The notes: a model not told the origin generated them from the letters alone. DNA of 64,000 nt from Dryas octopetala (GCA_963921425.1 OY992833.1:18207738-18271737), one strand, 5' to 3'; shown: positions 27,614 to 41,397, counted from the stretch's first letter. Numbers and translations are program-made.

Positions 27614-30600
27614 TTCTGTATTTTTCCTTCGTATAGATGAAGAGTCGATAATAATGTAGGTGGGATTGGGAAGAGAACTAAGTCTGATCATTGGTTTGGC
27701 ATCTCTGCATGGAATATGGGAATATGCTGTTTGTTGCTGATTTGTTTGAGGTATTATTACGCTTGAACTAAGCTCCACTTGTTTCATTGTACGTCGTAGT
27801 CAGACGGCTACTCAGCTTATGTAGAGTTTTAATCAGCTTCTAACCAATAGGAGAGAGAGGTTAATTGGTAAATATGATACAATTAAATTAATTAATCATG
27901 CAAATTACAGTGTTCTTTTGTTGTTTTTATTGCTTGCATTATCCACTGGTTTGCCAACTTTGCCGTTTGCTTCTCACCTCTGTTCTTTTAGTTTAGAAGA
28001 GGCTTTAGAATTTAGTAATATCATATTAAAACTTGCCATAAAATACTGAATAATAATAAGTATAAAGCCAATACATATTGTATACAATACAAGCTTAAAA
28101 GTATGCAACAGTGCAACACAACATCCCCCGATGAACATTAGCTAAAGTGACATGAGATGAATGGGGTGAGGGTTCTCTACTCAATTGAAACGATAAACAT
28201 TATAATACAAGCTGAAAGTGAGACGTGGGCCTATGGCCATGATTGTACAAGAATTACTAACCAGATTTCTGGGCTTACCTTATCATTTCTCAGGGTTTTA
28301 TTACTATTAGTTGGGCCTTATTTGGGCTACTTTATCTCATATTGGGCTAGGCAAGGCTTTAAAGTCCTGTTTCTGTCCAATGAAGCCCTGTGCACAGCAT
28401 ACAGCACCAATCAGCAGTTGCCAAACCAAACTGAAAAAAAAGTTTTTCGGACTTTTTTTTTTTTTTTTTTTTCAAGTTTTAACTTCATTTCCAGTTTCAT
28501 TCAATTTAATACTTTGTTTAACTTTTTTTTATATTTAATATAGAGGAGGAGATTTGAACGATGAGACATTTCTAGCACAAATACCCTTAGTTAGTCAATA
28601 CTTTGTTTTACTTGTTGATCCTCTCTCAAAGTCCTTTAATGATTTCGATTAATTTGCATGAAATTTTAACTAAATTTTGTATATGTATTTGTATTTCATA
28701 ATTTGGACTTAGGGTCTACCACATTCACATTGAATGCATATCCCTTACTTATCCTTTCGGTGTTAATCTTTTGAATAAAAACACAAAATAAGTACTAAAA
28801 AAATCAACAAAGGATCCTGATTTCATCCCCACTCGACCCCAATGTTACTTGCATAGATAGATCTGCATAGTGCCTAGGGGGGCAATTGACCCCACTATGC
28901 GCAATTTGTTCCCTATTGAAGTTAAAGTTATTGTCATTTAACTTCTTTGAATTTTCTTAAAGAATATTGTGGAGGCAAAACTGCTTGATAAAATGTCTCG
29001 ATAAAATAGTTTTTAAGCTTAGAGTAACTAATGCGCATTGGCCATCTCATTTTTTTAATACAACAAATGTTTAACCTTTTAATTAGCTAACCATATTTTA
29101 TTTTCTTTTGAAAAAAAACGATGAGGATTAGGAAATTTGTTGACAATTAAGCATGAGGTGGGAGAATATAGAGGTAGGAATCTAATCGATCGTGTTGACA
29201 GGCAGTGCATGAAATGAAATTGGTGTTATGGCATATGCATAATACTTCTACGTGGGAACAGGTAGTTATGAAGTGGGCAGATCGAGGCCAGAGAGAAAAG
29301 TGTGTACGTGTGAACTGTGAATTGGGTTTTCGCAAATTTTGCATGGTAAAGTTGTTAACCAACGATGAAGGCAAAGGTGGAATTGTAGAGTGCTTTTTTA
29401 TTATTGATTGATGGGTGCACGTGAAATCATGTGGCTAGGACCCTTGTGGACCTCTCATTACTACCATGCGTGCACGCTCTACATGCAAAACGTGCACTCA
29501 TATATGATATATGCATGAGACACGTACTGTTAATTTTAGTATGGATTTAATTGGATCCATTAATGCAATCTTATATATATGTTTATCTAGTTGGTTATGA
29601 ATTCATGTTATTAGTATCGAGTTCGTAATTTGGGTTGAGTGTCAAAGTTTAAATTTGGGTTTAGGTGTTGTAAATGTGAGAATGTGTAATGTTGTCGACG
29701 TGTTAGGTTAAGTGATTATATATGTTTCACTTCACCTAATTTAAATTGTACTTATACTTTACTCGTGTTCTACAATACATAAGAGGTAAGTGGTCATATG
29801 TGTTTCACTTTACCTAATATAAGTTGTACATATACTTTAATCGATACCACCTCTATATTCAACATATGCAGCAATCCAATACCAAATCACCAATGGTCAA
29901 TCTATATCTAAATTTTTTATATGAATGCATACAAAATCAAAAGCCACACGTTATGTGGAGCAGCCGGTGTACAATGTCGTCCAATCTCACCACACAGTAT
30001 TTTCTTCCTTTTTCAATCCTATTTGGGTGTTAACTAAGCACCCACTAGAAAAAGAAAAAAAAAAGTACAATTTAACACACACCGACAGTACACCAGCATA
30101 TATATAATGCATGTCTGGTACCTTTACTCGACCCAAGTTGGGTTGCGTTTCAGATTTAATATGTGTTTAACTAGCTCTTGTTACTTTGAATGTACTATAC
30201 CCTAATCTCACCCAATTTGTTCATTAAATAATGTATCAATATACATATTAAATAAATAAAACATTGTGATCACATTATCTAGCTAGCTAGTAAACAGAAT
30301 TTAACATATAAATTTAGTGAAATGCAACAATTAATCATTTGTGTACTATATATATCTTCAAACCCTTTGAGATTTGGCTGGGGGTACATGCAGCAGTACT
30401 CTACAGCTGTTAGCCATGAATGTAAATACTGTTAAAATCTCAAATCTGACCGAAAAAAAAAATCTCAAATTCAAAGATTTGGGTCCCTGATCCAAGTAGT
30501 CCAAAAAAAAGTACCATATCATATCTTCCACCACAGCATAGAATTTTATTGGTTTCATTGTTTCCTTTTGTACGTATTCTTCTTAACAGTCTGTCCAATT

Positions 30601-30844
30601 TGTGCCATGGCATCTAGTGCAATTGTGCAAAGTATGTTTTTCAAAATGCATGCATATATGTTGAAGTTGTACATGTTTGATCCATTTGGCCAATAAGGAA
30701 AGTATATATTCCGAATCAGCTTCAAGATATTTTACGAGCAAGCTAGAAGTCACATATGACAAGTTCATACGATAATTTTTTTAGAAAATTAGGATTAAAT
30801 ATCAAATCTTAATAATTTTTTGATATAGCATGAACATTATATAA

Positions 30845-31530
30845 TATTTCAATTAAACTACTAAATTTAAATGTAATTTTTTAGATTAGGTCACAAATAT
30901 GTTGACCTCTTTGATTTGAGTCTTTTCCATTTGACATTTTTGTCCTTTGGCCCACATATAATGGATGTTAGTTAAAATTTATTAGGTTTTGACAAAATTG
31001 TTTTTGAGGCTTTTATATTATCTTGAAAATTTACTAATGTAGTCTCAACTTCACATTTAGTTGTGACTGTACGACACTCACAACTTCAAATTTAATTGTA
31101 ACTGAACGACAATCACATCTAAGTTGTGATACAGTCACAGTTAAATTGTGACTTAATTAAATTTTTTTTAGAGAAATTATACTACAATATAGTATAAATA
31201 TAGGTCACAATAATATTTTTACTCAAAATAATATATAGTATAGTAGTGTAAGTTGTCTCTTTCAATTTACCAAAACAGTTACAGTTAAGTTGTGACTGGA
31301 TATATATATATATTTTAATACAATATAGTATAAATTAATATAATATTTGTGATGTAATATTATTTTTATTTTTTTATTGTAGTAGCATGTAATGTAATAT
31401 TTGTAAATTATAATACCTTTTACTTTATTATTTTGTTTGACTTTTCAACTAGTACATAATCTAAAATACTATTTAATTTTAGTATCTAAACTAAAAAATT
31501 ATTAAAATTTAGTAGTTAAAATCAATGTAC
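30845..31530. mobile_element. Inverted-repeat element with short internal repeats
   Basis: The left arm (taaactactaaatttaaatg ... ttttttaga) is mirrored by the right arm (taaactaaaaaattattaaa ... tagtagttaa). Between them a block at 31040-31290 repeats variants of agttgtgactg/acagtcacaa several times. Ends are approximate and no target duplication was found. Confidence 0.4.
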
Positions 31531-31578
31531 CTTAATTTTTGCTGGTGTGCTATGAGCATGTGATCACAAGTTGTCACA

Positions 31579-31750
31579 TCTACTTCTTTTTGTTGAGTGC
31601 ATGCAATTTTGTTACAAAACTTTAAACAAACCACAAAAATTAAAAACAAAGAATGAAAATTGGTTATCTATCTACTTCTTTTGTTGAGAGCATGCACGTT
31701 GCTACAAAACTTCAAACAATCCACAAAAATTAAGAACAAAGAACGAAAAT
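31579..31750 (+). repeat. Two-unit tandem duplication, about 92 bp
   Basis: Unit 1 (31579-31660) and unit 2 (31671-31750) share ctacttctttt..ttgttgag, gcatgca, gctacaaaactt..aaacaa and ccacaaaaattaa..aacaaa, with about 15% differences. Confidence 0.8.
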
Positions 31751-31753
31751 TTA

Positions 31754-31872
31754 AGAGGGCGTTTGGTATTTTATTAAAAAATAGTTTTCAAAAATTTTGT
31801 TCCTTATTTCATTCATAATTATCAAAGGTGAAACGAAAAATAGTTTTTGGAAGGGATACCATAAGCCCCCTA
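31754..31872. mobile_element. Short MITE, about 119 bp
   Basis: The left end agagggcgtttggtatttta is mirrored by the right end (ggataccataagccccct), flanked by taag on both sides. The GGGC-type end resembles short hAT-like MITEs. Confidence 0.5.
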
Positions 31873-33055
31873 AGCAAATAAAGATGCATAAAGCTATATA
31901 TAGACGCGTAATTAAAAGATTGATTATATAGATTAAAAGGTGAAATAATAGGTTAGGCTTTATCTAGCTTGAACAAAGTGATGATAATATATATTGACTT
32001 ATACTCACTTGTGAGAGAAAGCATCTTTAAAGGTCAGTACTTTTAAAAGTTTTGACTATTTTATTAAACCTTTTTATATTGGAAGTAAGCTTTTGGATTA
32101 AACTTGGTATCATAAAAAAAGTGTAAACATGATAGATTGACTATATATTAACCTTACAGCTGCAAATTGATAATTAGGGTTAGATGTAAAGAATGGGTTT
32201 GTAATGGTAATCAACATTTTTATTACATTTTTCCAAGATTTTGGAGCCCATATGTATTTCCCTCTTATGTCTTTTGGTTGGTTGGTCGAGCAAAGACCAA
32301 CCACATTACATGAATTAATTAATAATCTAGATTTTAGTTTACAGAAAGCAAAGATTAACCCATGTGAGTGTGGGGTTAATCAACACAAAAAGCATTTTCT
32401 TGTCAAAGCCATTTTGATGAAATTTTATCAGATATTGAGGTGGGTACATATATGCTTTAATTATTCTGAATTTTTATGTAAGTTAAAGGTTAACCATTAG
32501 TCCAATGCTGGAAGACATATATATATAATCTACAAATTAATCAAACTGTTGCAAATGCCATCGCGTTTTGATTTGAGTTAAGCGACTCAATTAAACACAT
32601 GTACATATCACCTTCTTAATGGTAAGTGACAATTAATGGCGATCATATATTCATTTCAACCTGTTGATATATATGTCTTTTGGCACAACATGCAACTCTT
32701 CCAAGCTTCATTTTTTTCCAGAGCTTAACTCATGCCTTTATGATTCTAGGTATAGTTAGAAAATATATATGAAATAGGTGCACGTATTTAACTTGGTAGA
32801 TCTATATATCTATGTGAGAACATAATGAAAAATCGAACCAAAAAGTACATGGGAACAACAAGTTTATACTTCCGTATGCATGCGTATATCAAAATATGTA
32901 ATGAAAAATTCAGGTCTAAAAATACATCAGTATATATTGCTTATTATGAAAAAAATATACATCAAAATTACATTTTTTTTGAACAAAATACTAATAAAAA
33001 CATTGCTCATTGCCGAAATAATAGCATAGTGTCGCCATATATATATAATAGGTTG

Positions 33056-33149
33056 AAACCAATTAACTATTAGTTTACTGATATTTCTCTCTAAAATGTT
33101 GAAGAGGTATAGGTTCGAATCCTCATTTTCCAAATTAAAAAAAAAAATT
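33056..33149 (+). mobile_element. SINE-like fragment (tRNA-derived)
   Basis: A good RNA polymerase III B box (ggttcgaatcc, 33113-33123) lies about 45 bp after an A-box-like attagtttactgat, followed by a short tail and an A run (33137-33147). The layout fits plant tRNA-derived SINEs. No convincing flanking duplication found. Confidence 0.45.
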
Positions 33150-34329
33150 ATGATAAATTGGAGTAAAAATTAAATTTGAATTTTTGAGATGATTGTATTT
33201 GATCCACAATTTCTATAAATTCCACTATCTGAATTTAACAATATCACATATGTTTGTTAAAAAACAAAAGAAAAAAAAAACCTTTATTCCATGCGTAGCA
33301 TAGGTTTTCGTTCTTATTATTTTTCTTTTCTTGTTGTTAATTTAGGCGTTGTGCCCCCATTCTACCAAAGAAGAAAATCATACGTCTCATAGGTTAAAAA
33401 AACTCATTGACATGTAATTAGGAGTCTAACTAGGAAAGCTAGACCCTAAATTAATTGAACACCAACCCTTTTACATGTGCGCTCATGCTTTATAATTTTT
33501 CCTTTTGTTTTATTCTTCTTAAATATTACGTAGGTATATATTATAAATTGATTCTTGTGAGTTGTGGCAGATAGTTTATTATCACATTATTAGCTATTAC
33601 ACCCGGCCCCCTCATATTTTGGAAGGTTGTTCTTAACTTCTTGTATAAAGAGATTTATTTTAACAATATTTGGTGATTATTGAGTCATGGAGTGATTTGT
33701 CATTTGTGGCTTTCAATCTCAATATTCGTTTGGTTGTAAGAGTAAATTTTGGTGTAATTGTAACATTACTGCAAATTAATAATACTAGGTGACAGTGTTA
33801 AAGTCACACCGAAATATTTCTCGATTATTAATATTATAAAGACTTGTTCTTACAACACTTACGCTGATGTGCTATATTAGCAAATAATATTTTTTGGCAA
33901 AAAACTTTTCAGCAAATTAAATCATAAAAATATAATATTTTGGATGAGTGGTCAAATCTTGAATTATTTTTTTCATTAACTTGGGAGGAAGGCTAGGGTT
34001 ATTCAATTTGGATATCTTCTAACAAAATAAAGAAAAATATCATTGAACTAATAACTAGTTTAGGTAATTTTTAAATAAATGGGGGCAATTGTATTTTAAT
34101 TTTTTCAAAATAAGTACTTATATATTCACCCAATAATATAATAGTATTTTATTTATTCAAAGTCGCGTCATGTCTATCTAAACTGAGGAACATAACATTA
34201 CTATAAATTCAATATCAATTACCTTTTCAGATTCTGAAACCAAAAACCGAACATTTTTTTTTTGTTGGGGAAAAAAAAAAATAAAATAAAAATTAAACAA
34301 TAGAAAATGTTATAAGAAGAAGGAGATTA

Positions 34330-34870
34330 AAAAAAATTGAACATATCATCAGAACATAGCATATCAGCTTTCCCCTCTGTCAACCACCAAAACCGAATTC
34401 TCTCCTTGTAATCATCTGTGTATAAGAAGCTTTTCAAAGACAAGATTCTTTCAGTTGGGGATCGTTTGCATTGCTCCCACCAACCTTGCTTGACCGTACG
34501 TCCACGTGGACTCTCCCGTTGACGTGTCAGAAGAAGGGTAGCCCCGCCAATCACTCCGCAAGCAAGCAATTAATAAAAAATTAAAAAAAATAAAGAAGAA
34601 TTAAAAATTAAAAATTAAAAAAGGAAAAAGGAAAGTTCCTTAATGAGCGGTGCAGGGGCATGTGGGTGGGCAAGGCATGTGCCTCTGCGGTCGGTGTGGG
34701 AGAAGGGGTTGGTTCATGGGTGGGTCCCACATGCGGATCCGGAGCCACTTCCTCATTCGGGTGGGACCCGCTGAGGCCTTGTTGGGAGGTGGTTGGGGGT
34801 TCAGAGTGCAGACCACCCATTTAAGCTGGACTGGACTAACTGGAGATGGTGATGGTGATTGATGTTTGGT
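34330..34870. other. GC-rich island in AT-rich desert, unexplained
   Basis: The local base composition jumps well above its surroundings (gggtgggtcccacatgcgga, ccgctgaggccttgttggga). It contains G-box/bZIP-like words (ccacgtgg, ttgacgtgtcag) near 34510-34540. Frames of 70-80 codons exist on both strands but show no family similarity. It could be a promoter or a non-coding gene start. Confidence 0.35.
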
Positions 34871-36908
34871 TGCTCAGAATGTGAGGAGGAGGGAAAATGA
34901 ATTCTAAGATTTGACACTTCGCATTAATTAAATTAATTACTTTATGCTCTTTACTTCGGAATTTTATTTTAAAGACAATCATTTCAAATATATTGACTTC
35001 ATAAATTAATTTAATTCATCCCAAATTCTCAATATCAATTTCTTGCTTACCCCTAAATCATTATAAAACTTTTCTAAGAGCATTTGGCAATTGACATGGT
35101 AATTAATATGGCAAGCTGTATATCGGTATGCATACGTGCAGAAAAATTTGTGGGTGGGTTAAGGTAATTTATGAAGTTTGAGAGAGTCTTTAATGAAGCA
35201 TGTCTTATGATGCATTCTTTCGTAATAAAATAGGGTCATACTTGACTCCCCATAAAATATGCCCGGGTAAAAATCCTACGCTCTTATCAAAATATTGCTT
35301 ATGCTAGGCTAAATTTTATGTGTGAAAGTCCAATAAATACCAAATTTTTATACTGCTGCTACGATTCTCTACATGATTCTTTTTCTTTTCCGGAGGGAGC
35401 TAGGGGGATGTACATTGGATTGCATAAATTGGGGCCTCTTAACTGCTGTCATTATTCATATCCATGTAATATTGGACATGAAAGGCATATATAGGTGTAC
35501 ATATATGCCTTTTATTGAGTAGCATACAACTTGAATGTTTATATATAATTTGGCACATTCTAATTCTATGGAGCTTTTGAGATCTAATTGTTTGCGTTCT
35601 CTTTTCCTCGATCCCTTTTTAACTTTCATTTCCATTTTAATGCAAATCTATTTTTGAGTGCAATATTAATGAGGGATTGAGGGGTCCAATATCGAATTAA
35701 GAAAACAAATTAATGACAATAATTAACGTTGACGTGTCAATAATATTGGACGGGTTTATATATCATTTTATAAACTTAAGATCGAGGTTAGAAAATGTTG
35801 TACATTCAAATAAAACGTTGCTTGTCAATAATTAAGTCACTTCAACCCATTTTGTATATTTTCTTTGTTACCAGCTAGTTTAGAACATGAAAATAAATAT
35901 CTTAAAATTAATATAGTAAACCTTCGTGCTTCTCTATGTTTAATCGTTGTGTCATGCTGTTTTTCATTATTGGACTCTTGTCGTTCTTATGTCAGCCCAA
36001 TTCATTTTAAAGTATAAAGGAAATTTGAGATACATTTTTATCTCATTCCCTTGCATTTTAAATCTTTTATATTTAGTAATTGTATAACATAAAAAAGACT
36101 TAATAGTTGTTGAAGTAGACCCAAAATCATAAGTGAGCAAAATTAATCTTTTTCAATCCAAAAGAGAAATGAAAAATAAAGGTGCTATTGAATGGCACGT
36201 ACTACTTTTATATGAGGATTTCAATTCCTTAATTAAATTTGCTCAATTATACAAATATTAAAAATATATATAAAAGTATTAATGAAATAGTGGTTTGATA
36301 CGTAGAGATCGAAACTATGTGATAATTAGTGGTACCCATGGTTCCACCATGCACATGGCACTGCACATGCATGTTGTAGCGAGATGGTCACCTCCCAACC
36401 AATTGACGTTCGCTTGCATGTAAGTCAAATTCAGCCATGGAAGCTACACACTTATCCAAACAATTAAATGTGGCTTTGAAGACAACTTGTAGTATTATGA
36501 GTGGTTGAGCACCAATTCATGAAAATCATATAACATAATGCTTCCTTCCCCATGTGCTGATGTGCACCATTTGGGTATTTTTTTGGGACATCAATTTGTG
36601 GTCAACTTATAAGATACATCGTTAATATTCATACAACTTCATATATATGATCATCAAGCATATAAACCCATTTTGCAATACAGGGGGATAAGGAGTCTGT
36701 TGGCATTGTCAATCATTGATAGACAATTATTTTGTTGAGCAATTAGTTTATTTTTAAATTAATTAATCTAGTATATCTTGCTTTTTTTATAAAATAATTT
36801 TGGTGCATTCTGTTTGGACAATGAGGATAACAATAGTAAGGAGTTGGAAACAACAATTTTTCCCTGAACAGTTGTAGGAATCTGTTTTTTATATTGATTA
36901 ATTTTTCA

Positions 36909-37110
36909 GTAGTGCTACATATACCACATTTTTATACCATAATTTCATACCACCTTATGTGGCAACTTACATGGCATTCATACATTGGATACTAAAAAAT
37001 AAAAATAAAAACCCAAAAAAAAAAAGAAAAACATTGTCCAATAAAGTAATAACACGTCAGATGGTATAAAAATGTAATATAAGAATGTGGTAAGTATAGC
37101 ATTATTCTTA
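36909..37110 (-). mobile_element. MITE family M, copy 1 (about 200 bp)
   Basis: The ends agtagtgctacatataccac and gtggtaagtatagcattatt are inverted repeats. Interior words (ttcataccaccttatgtggc, cattcatacattggatacta, gtccaataaagtaataacac) match, reverse-complemented, the element at 60471-60666. Confidence 0.85.
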
Positions 37111-37624
37111 ATTTTTAGCGTCTAAAGTCAACTGGCTATGTGAAGAGTAAGGGGGAATGTATGTCGTCAATGAACCTAAATCCTTAGTGATCATGCATTA
37201 GAGGGGAATTATTCCTGTAAGAAACTTCATTATTTGATGGGGAGTGGTTGATGTTTCATGATTAATGCTCAGTTTTTATCCTATCAAAGTTTTAAAATGC
37301 CCTTGAAATTTATATTTAATTAGTCGGGAAAAATATAATGCTTTTGACTACTAGTATAGTATTTCTTATAGTATGTGGGGGATGCTTTACATTCGAGTCT
37401 AGAGTATATCATATTTAAAATGTATTTTCTAACATATTAGACTATCTAACAAGAAAATATTTTATGTTTATATCATTTATTTAAAATAAAATATTATATT
37501 TTGGCATATATAATTATATAAAAAGAATAAGAAATCTAGATACTAATAAGAAAAACTTGAGTGAGACACTCATATGACATCATTATACTAATTTTTCTTG
37601 GATATTAATTTAAGGGTCTTAATG

Positions 37625-37715
37625 GAAAAATTATTGTGTGTGACAATAATACCACGTAACATGATGCTTTGGTGTTACCAATCTACTCAAATTATAACAC
37701 GTGTATAACTTTTAA
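37625..37715 (+). mobile_element. Half copy of the KAB1-intron MITE family
   Basis: The run gtgtgacaataataccacgt followed by ggtgttaccaatctactcaa and attataacacgtgtata resembles the left arm of the element at 18672-18840. The right arm is missing. Confidence 0.5.
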
Positions 37716-37989
37716 AGTACATGATCAAAAAGTCCAGATTTGGACTCTTATTCTCTCTTGTACCCGCCTCCTTCCTATTTGTTTTAAGTAGGCCCAATAA
37801 ATCCTAAGCCGGTCCACGTTATGTTTGGTACATTTCATTTTCACGCATCGTGCTCATCCCTCTTATTTTGGTGATCTCTCCTTCTCTCTCTCTTCTCAAT
37901 CTCTATATCTGTATTCGATCTCTCTGTGTGTGTTGTTTTTAATTTTCTCTCCCAATCATTTGTTCTTTCTTCCTCTTCTATTCAATTAT

Positions 37990-38200
37990 TTCTCTTCCTC
38001 GTTCTCTACTCCAAAGATTTCTCTCCAGCGATCTCTCTTTCCGCTGATGTCTATCTCCGATGATCTTTCCCTTCAGCGATCTCCCCCTCCGGCGATCTCT
38101 CCCTTCGGCGACCTCTCCTTTTAGCGATCTCTCTCTCCGGTGATGTCTCTCTCTGGTGATCTATCCCTTCAGTAATTTCTCTTTCCGGCATTCTATCTCA
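37990..38200 (+). repeat. CT-rich degenerate minisatellite
   Basis: Repeated variants of cagcgatctctc/ccggtgatctctc at irregular spacing of about 15-27 bp, in a CT-rich block that starts near 37860. Confidence 0.6.
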
Positions 38201-38267
38201 AGTGTGGATTTGATTAGGAAAACCTAATTAGGTTTTATTCATTTATAGGTCTTACAAGTTTTGTAAA

Positions 38268-38888
38268 GGGAAAAATTTATAAAGATGACACATACTTTGA
38301 TGGTTGTTTCATTTTAGGACATTAATTTTGATTTGTGTTAATGAAGGACACATACTTCAATTTTGTGTCAATTAATGACCATATTTTTTTTCTTCAGTTT
38401 TTATCTAAACTTTGGCCTGACGTTGGACCCATCAAAACTCCACCAAATTCAAAAAAATTATATTGGTTTTAAAGATATACATCTCCTCTTTACGACCATA
38501 TAAAGATCACCTAAAACAGATCTCTATAACTCCAGATAATCGGTCCCAAAGTAGGGTACCCGAAATTGTCCGATTTTCTAAATTTTTTCCCAGAGGTTCA
38601 ATTGGACATTTTCGGGTATCCGACATTTGGGTCAATTATCTGGAGTTGTAGATGTCCAATTTGAGTGATCTTTATATGGTTGTAAAGAGGAGATGCATAG
38701 CTTTAAACCAAGTATAAGTTTGCTAAGTTTGGTAGAGTTTTGATGGGTCCAATGTCGGGCCAAAGTTGAGATAAAACAGGGTCATTAACTGACAAAATAA
38801 AAGAATATGTCTTTCATTAACACGAATCAAAATTAATATCTTGAAATGAAACAACCATCAAAGTATGTCATGTTTGTAAATTTTTCCC
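38268..38888. mobile_element. Mutator-like foldback element with 9-bp target duplication
   Basis: Starts gggaaaaatttataaagatg and ends catgtttgtaaatttttccc. Inverted arms of about 250-300 bp share words such as actttgatggttgtttcatt and its mirror, and acatctcctctttac and its mirror. It is flanked by the perfect 9-bp direct repeat ttttgtaaa (38259-38267 and 38889-38897). A 9-bp duplication plus long inverted arms fits a non-autonomous Mutator-like element. No coding content. The clean duplication suggests a fairly young insertion. Confidence 0.88.
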
Positions 38889-39487
38889 TTTTGTAAAATT
38901 TTAGTGAATTGACTTAGTTTGGTTGAATTAGTGTTTAAATATTCAATTTATTTTAAGAATTCATGTTTAAAGTTAAATTTGTGGTTTTAGAATTTGTAAT
39001 ATATCTGCAATCTTTTCAATGTAATGTTAAAGTTTGTTACCATAATATGGCAGCGGATTTCGTTACCATAGTAAATTCCCTTTAAATTAATGCATAACGA
39101 GTTTAAGTATGCAAATGTGCTCTGTTGTGAAATTACTGGGTTTGTACTATGTAGTTAGCTTGCCTAATGGCGATGTGTAGTAATACGTATGCATATTGAT
39201 TTGAGTATACCCAATTCATGTGTTCTCAGCCCAAGTATAATAAAAGGTTTTTACTTAATAATAGCTCAGAATTTTATACCCACTTCATGCTATACTGCCA
39301 CAAATCTGTTGAGAAAACCTAAGGATTCTAGTTTTGCAATGCAGTTGTAATTAATTGGGTTGCTTTCATTTGGATTATATTTTTGTTTTTATTTGGTAAA
39401 AGATGTTGTGAATGGACCAAAAACTCTGTTGTGTAATTATGGAAGAGCCAAACAAAGGTATTCTAAAGACAAGGACGAGGTGCCGAG

Positions 39488-39785
39488 CGCGATTTGGAAG
39501 TATTGGGGAATTGTTATTGAGTAACTATTTGGGATGATAGTTACTATTAGACTGCGGCAATTATTGTTATTGTGGGCGTGATTTGAAAGTACTGAGCAAT
39601 TGTTACTGTCGAGTAGTAACTATCTAGGACGATAATTACTATCAAACAGTGGCAATTATTGTTACTGTGAGTGTGATCTGGATGTGCTGGGCGTGATTTG
39701 GAAGTATTGGACGATTGTTACTGTCAAGTAGTAACTATCGTCCTAGATAGTTATTATCAGGCAGTGACAATTATTGTTACTGTTA
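39488..39785 (+). repeat. Three-unit tandem repeat with a flipped core
   Basis: Units at about 39488-39577, 39578-39689 and 39690-39785 each read gcgtgatttggaagtattgg, then attgttactg, tagtaactat, a core, and caattattgttactgt. The core is ctatctaggacgata in unit 2 but its reverse complement (tatcgtcctagatag) in unit 3. Confidence 0.8.
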
Positions 39786-39899
39786 AAATTAAAAATTTAT
39801 ATTCCAAAAACTTGAATTTTTGTGTTTTGTGTTGGTTTTATGCTTTTTTTTACATGTTTATGAAAGAAAAGACAAAAGATTTATATAAGTGATCTTTTT

Positions 39900-40265
39900 T
39901 TGAATATTATTACACAATGAAAATTACTACTGTATAACAATGACTATAATTGCCACTGTTGGAAAATGTAAGTGAGGCTATGGTTGTTACTGTTTGCCAG
40001 TAACAACATGTCATTGTTACTGTTTGCAAATTACAAGTAACAACATGTTATTATTACTGTTTACTACTAATAACAACATGTTATTATTTGTTTCAGGGTT
40101 TTTTTTGTACAATGAGAATTGCTATTCGACAGTGACAATTCTCCATATATGGGAAAAAAAAGACTCATATTAAAAATAAAAATAAAATACTATTGCGTGC
40201 AACAATACACTACAGTACTGTTACTGTAGCGCCATTACTGTAGTGCCGGGCTGTTAAAAAGTAGG
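39900..40265. repeat. Short-motif repeats (GTTACTGT / AACAACATG / CTACAGTA)
   Basis: Continues the theme of the preceding tandem repeat: gttactgttt and agtaacaacatg recur several times at 39990-40090, then ctacagtactg and actgtagcg words at 40205-40290. No coding content. Confidence 0.55.
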
Positions 40266-41351
40266 TTGCTACAGTACTTACTGTAGCGTGTGGGCCGGAT
40301 GAACAATGTATTTTTTAAAATAGACTTTAAAAAAAAAAACCCTAATTTTTAAGACCTAAAATTTTAAATATTAATGATTATATATGTGTGAGTAATTAAT
40401 ATTTATTGGTTTAGTTGTGGGCTCAGAAGGCTAGCATATATCTCCTTAATTTCACACAAGGAACTTCCATGGTCCATGGATACAAATTGAATGGGGAAGA
40501 AGAAACTTATCAGAAAGACTAAAACCCATTTTTGCATTAATGTTTCCAGAGGTTGAAATGAGTGGTACGTTTAGCACAACCTAATTTACGCACCCATCAT
40601 CTCAATTAAGCAAACATGTAGGAGAGGTTTAGGTATTAAATGTTTGGTGGTTTCCATATTAACCCCAACCTTATCTATGAAGTTAGCCACCCTACATGCT
40701 TCAATGCATTACAGTATTACCTGCCTAATCCAACAACATGTATATGCCATTCTTGTTGGAAACCAAATATTTAGCTTCATTTTCCTTTTAACGTTTACTT
40801 CGGTTTGATGGGACAAAGCCACAACTAGAGTCTATAACACATGTTGCCAAATGTGATTAATTGGATTGTTTTGGTTATAAATATTTTTACTTATTACAAT
40901 TCTAGCAATATATTACAAATCTAATAACTATAAATGTATACATATAATGTCACAACACTTCAAAAATGTTATGATCGGATCCATTACAATTTTTGCTTAT
41001 ATATTCTTAAATTTATAATAAACTCTTAAAATTAATAGTTACAACAAAACAAAATAAAGAAAAAAGAATCAGAGGATGAGGACCTTACCTAATTAATAAG
41101 CCCAAGTTTCCAAATACGTCTAGTACTTCATGGCTGGTGAGATAAAGGGATGAAGAACTAAGCAATCTTTGGCTCTAACTGATGTACTTGTCTAATTATT
41201 GCAGGTGGGGTTATATTGGGTATGAATTCTAGCGAGCCCTCTAGAAAAAAAGGTACATATATGTGCGATAATAATTAAATTTGTTTTTATTCTAGACTAG
41301 AAAGAGGCACATGAGGATATTTTGGTGTTTTGCAGTGAAAATAGGTGAAAA

Positions 41352-41354
<3 letters not shown>

Positions 41355-41394
<40 letters not shown>
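41355..41394 (+). repeat. (GA)n microsatellite, about 40 bp
   Basis: Uninterrupted GA dinucleotides. Confidence 0.97.

Positions 41395-41397
<3 letters not shown>

Noticed and set aside
27614-27787. Upstream in-frame ATG of the phosphatase
   Set aside because: It would bury the signal peptide behind 58 polar residues; the ATG at 27613 directly precedes the signal peptide.
39488-40265. Regular repeats resembling a CRISPR-like array
   Set aside because: Eukaryotic context, irregular units and no unique spacers; an ordinary tandem repeat.
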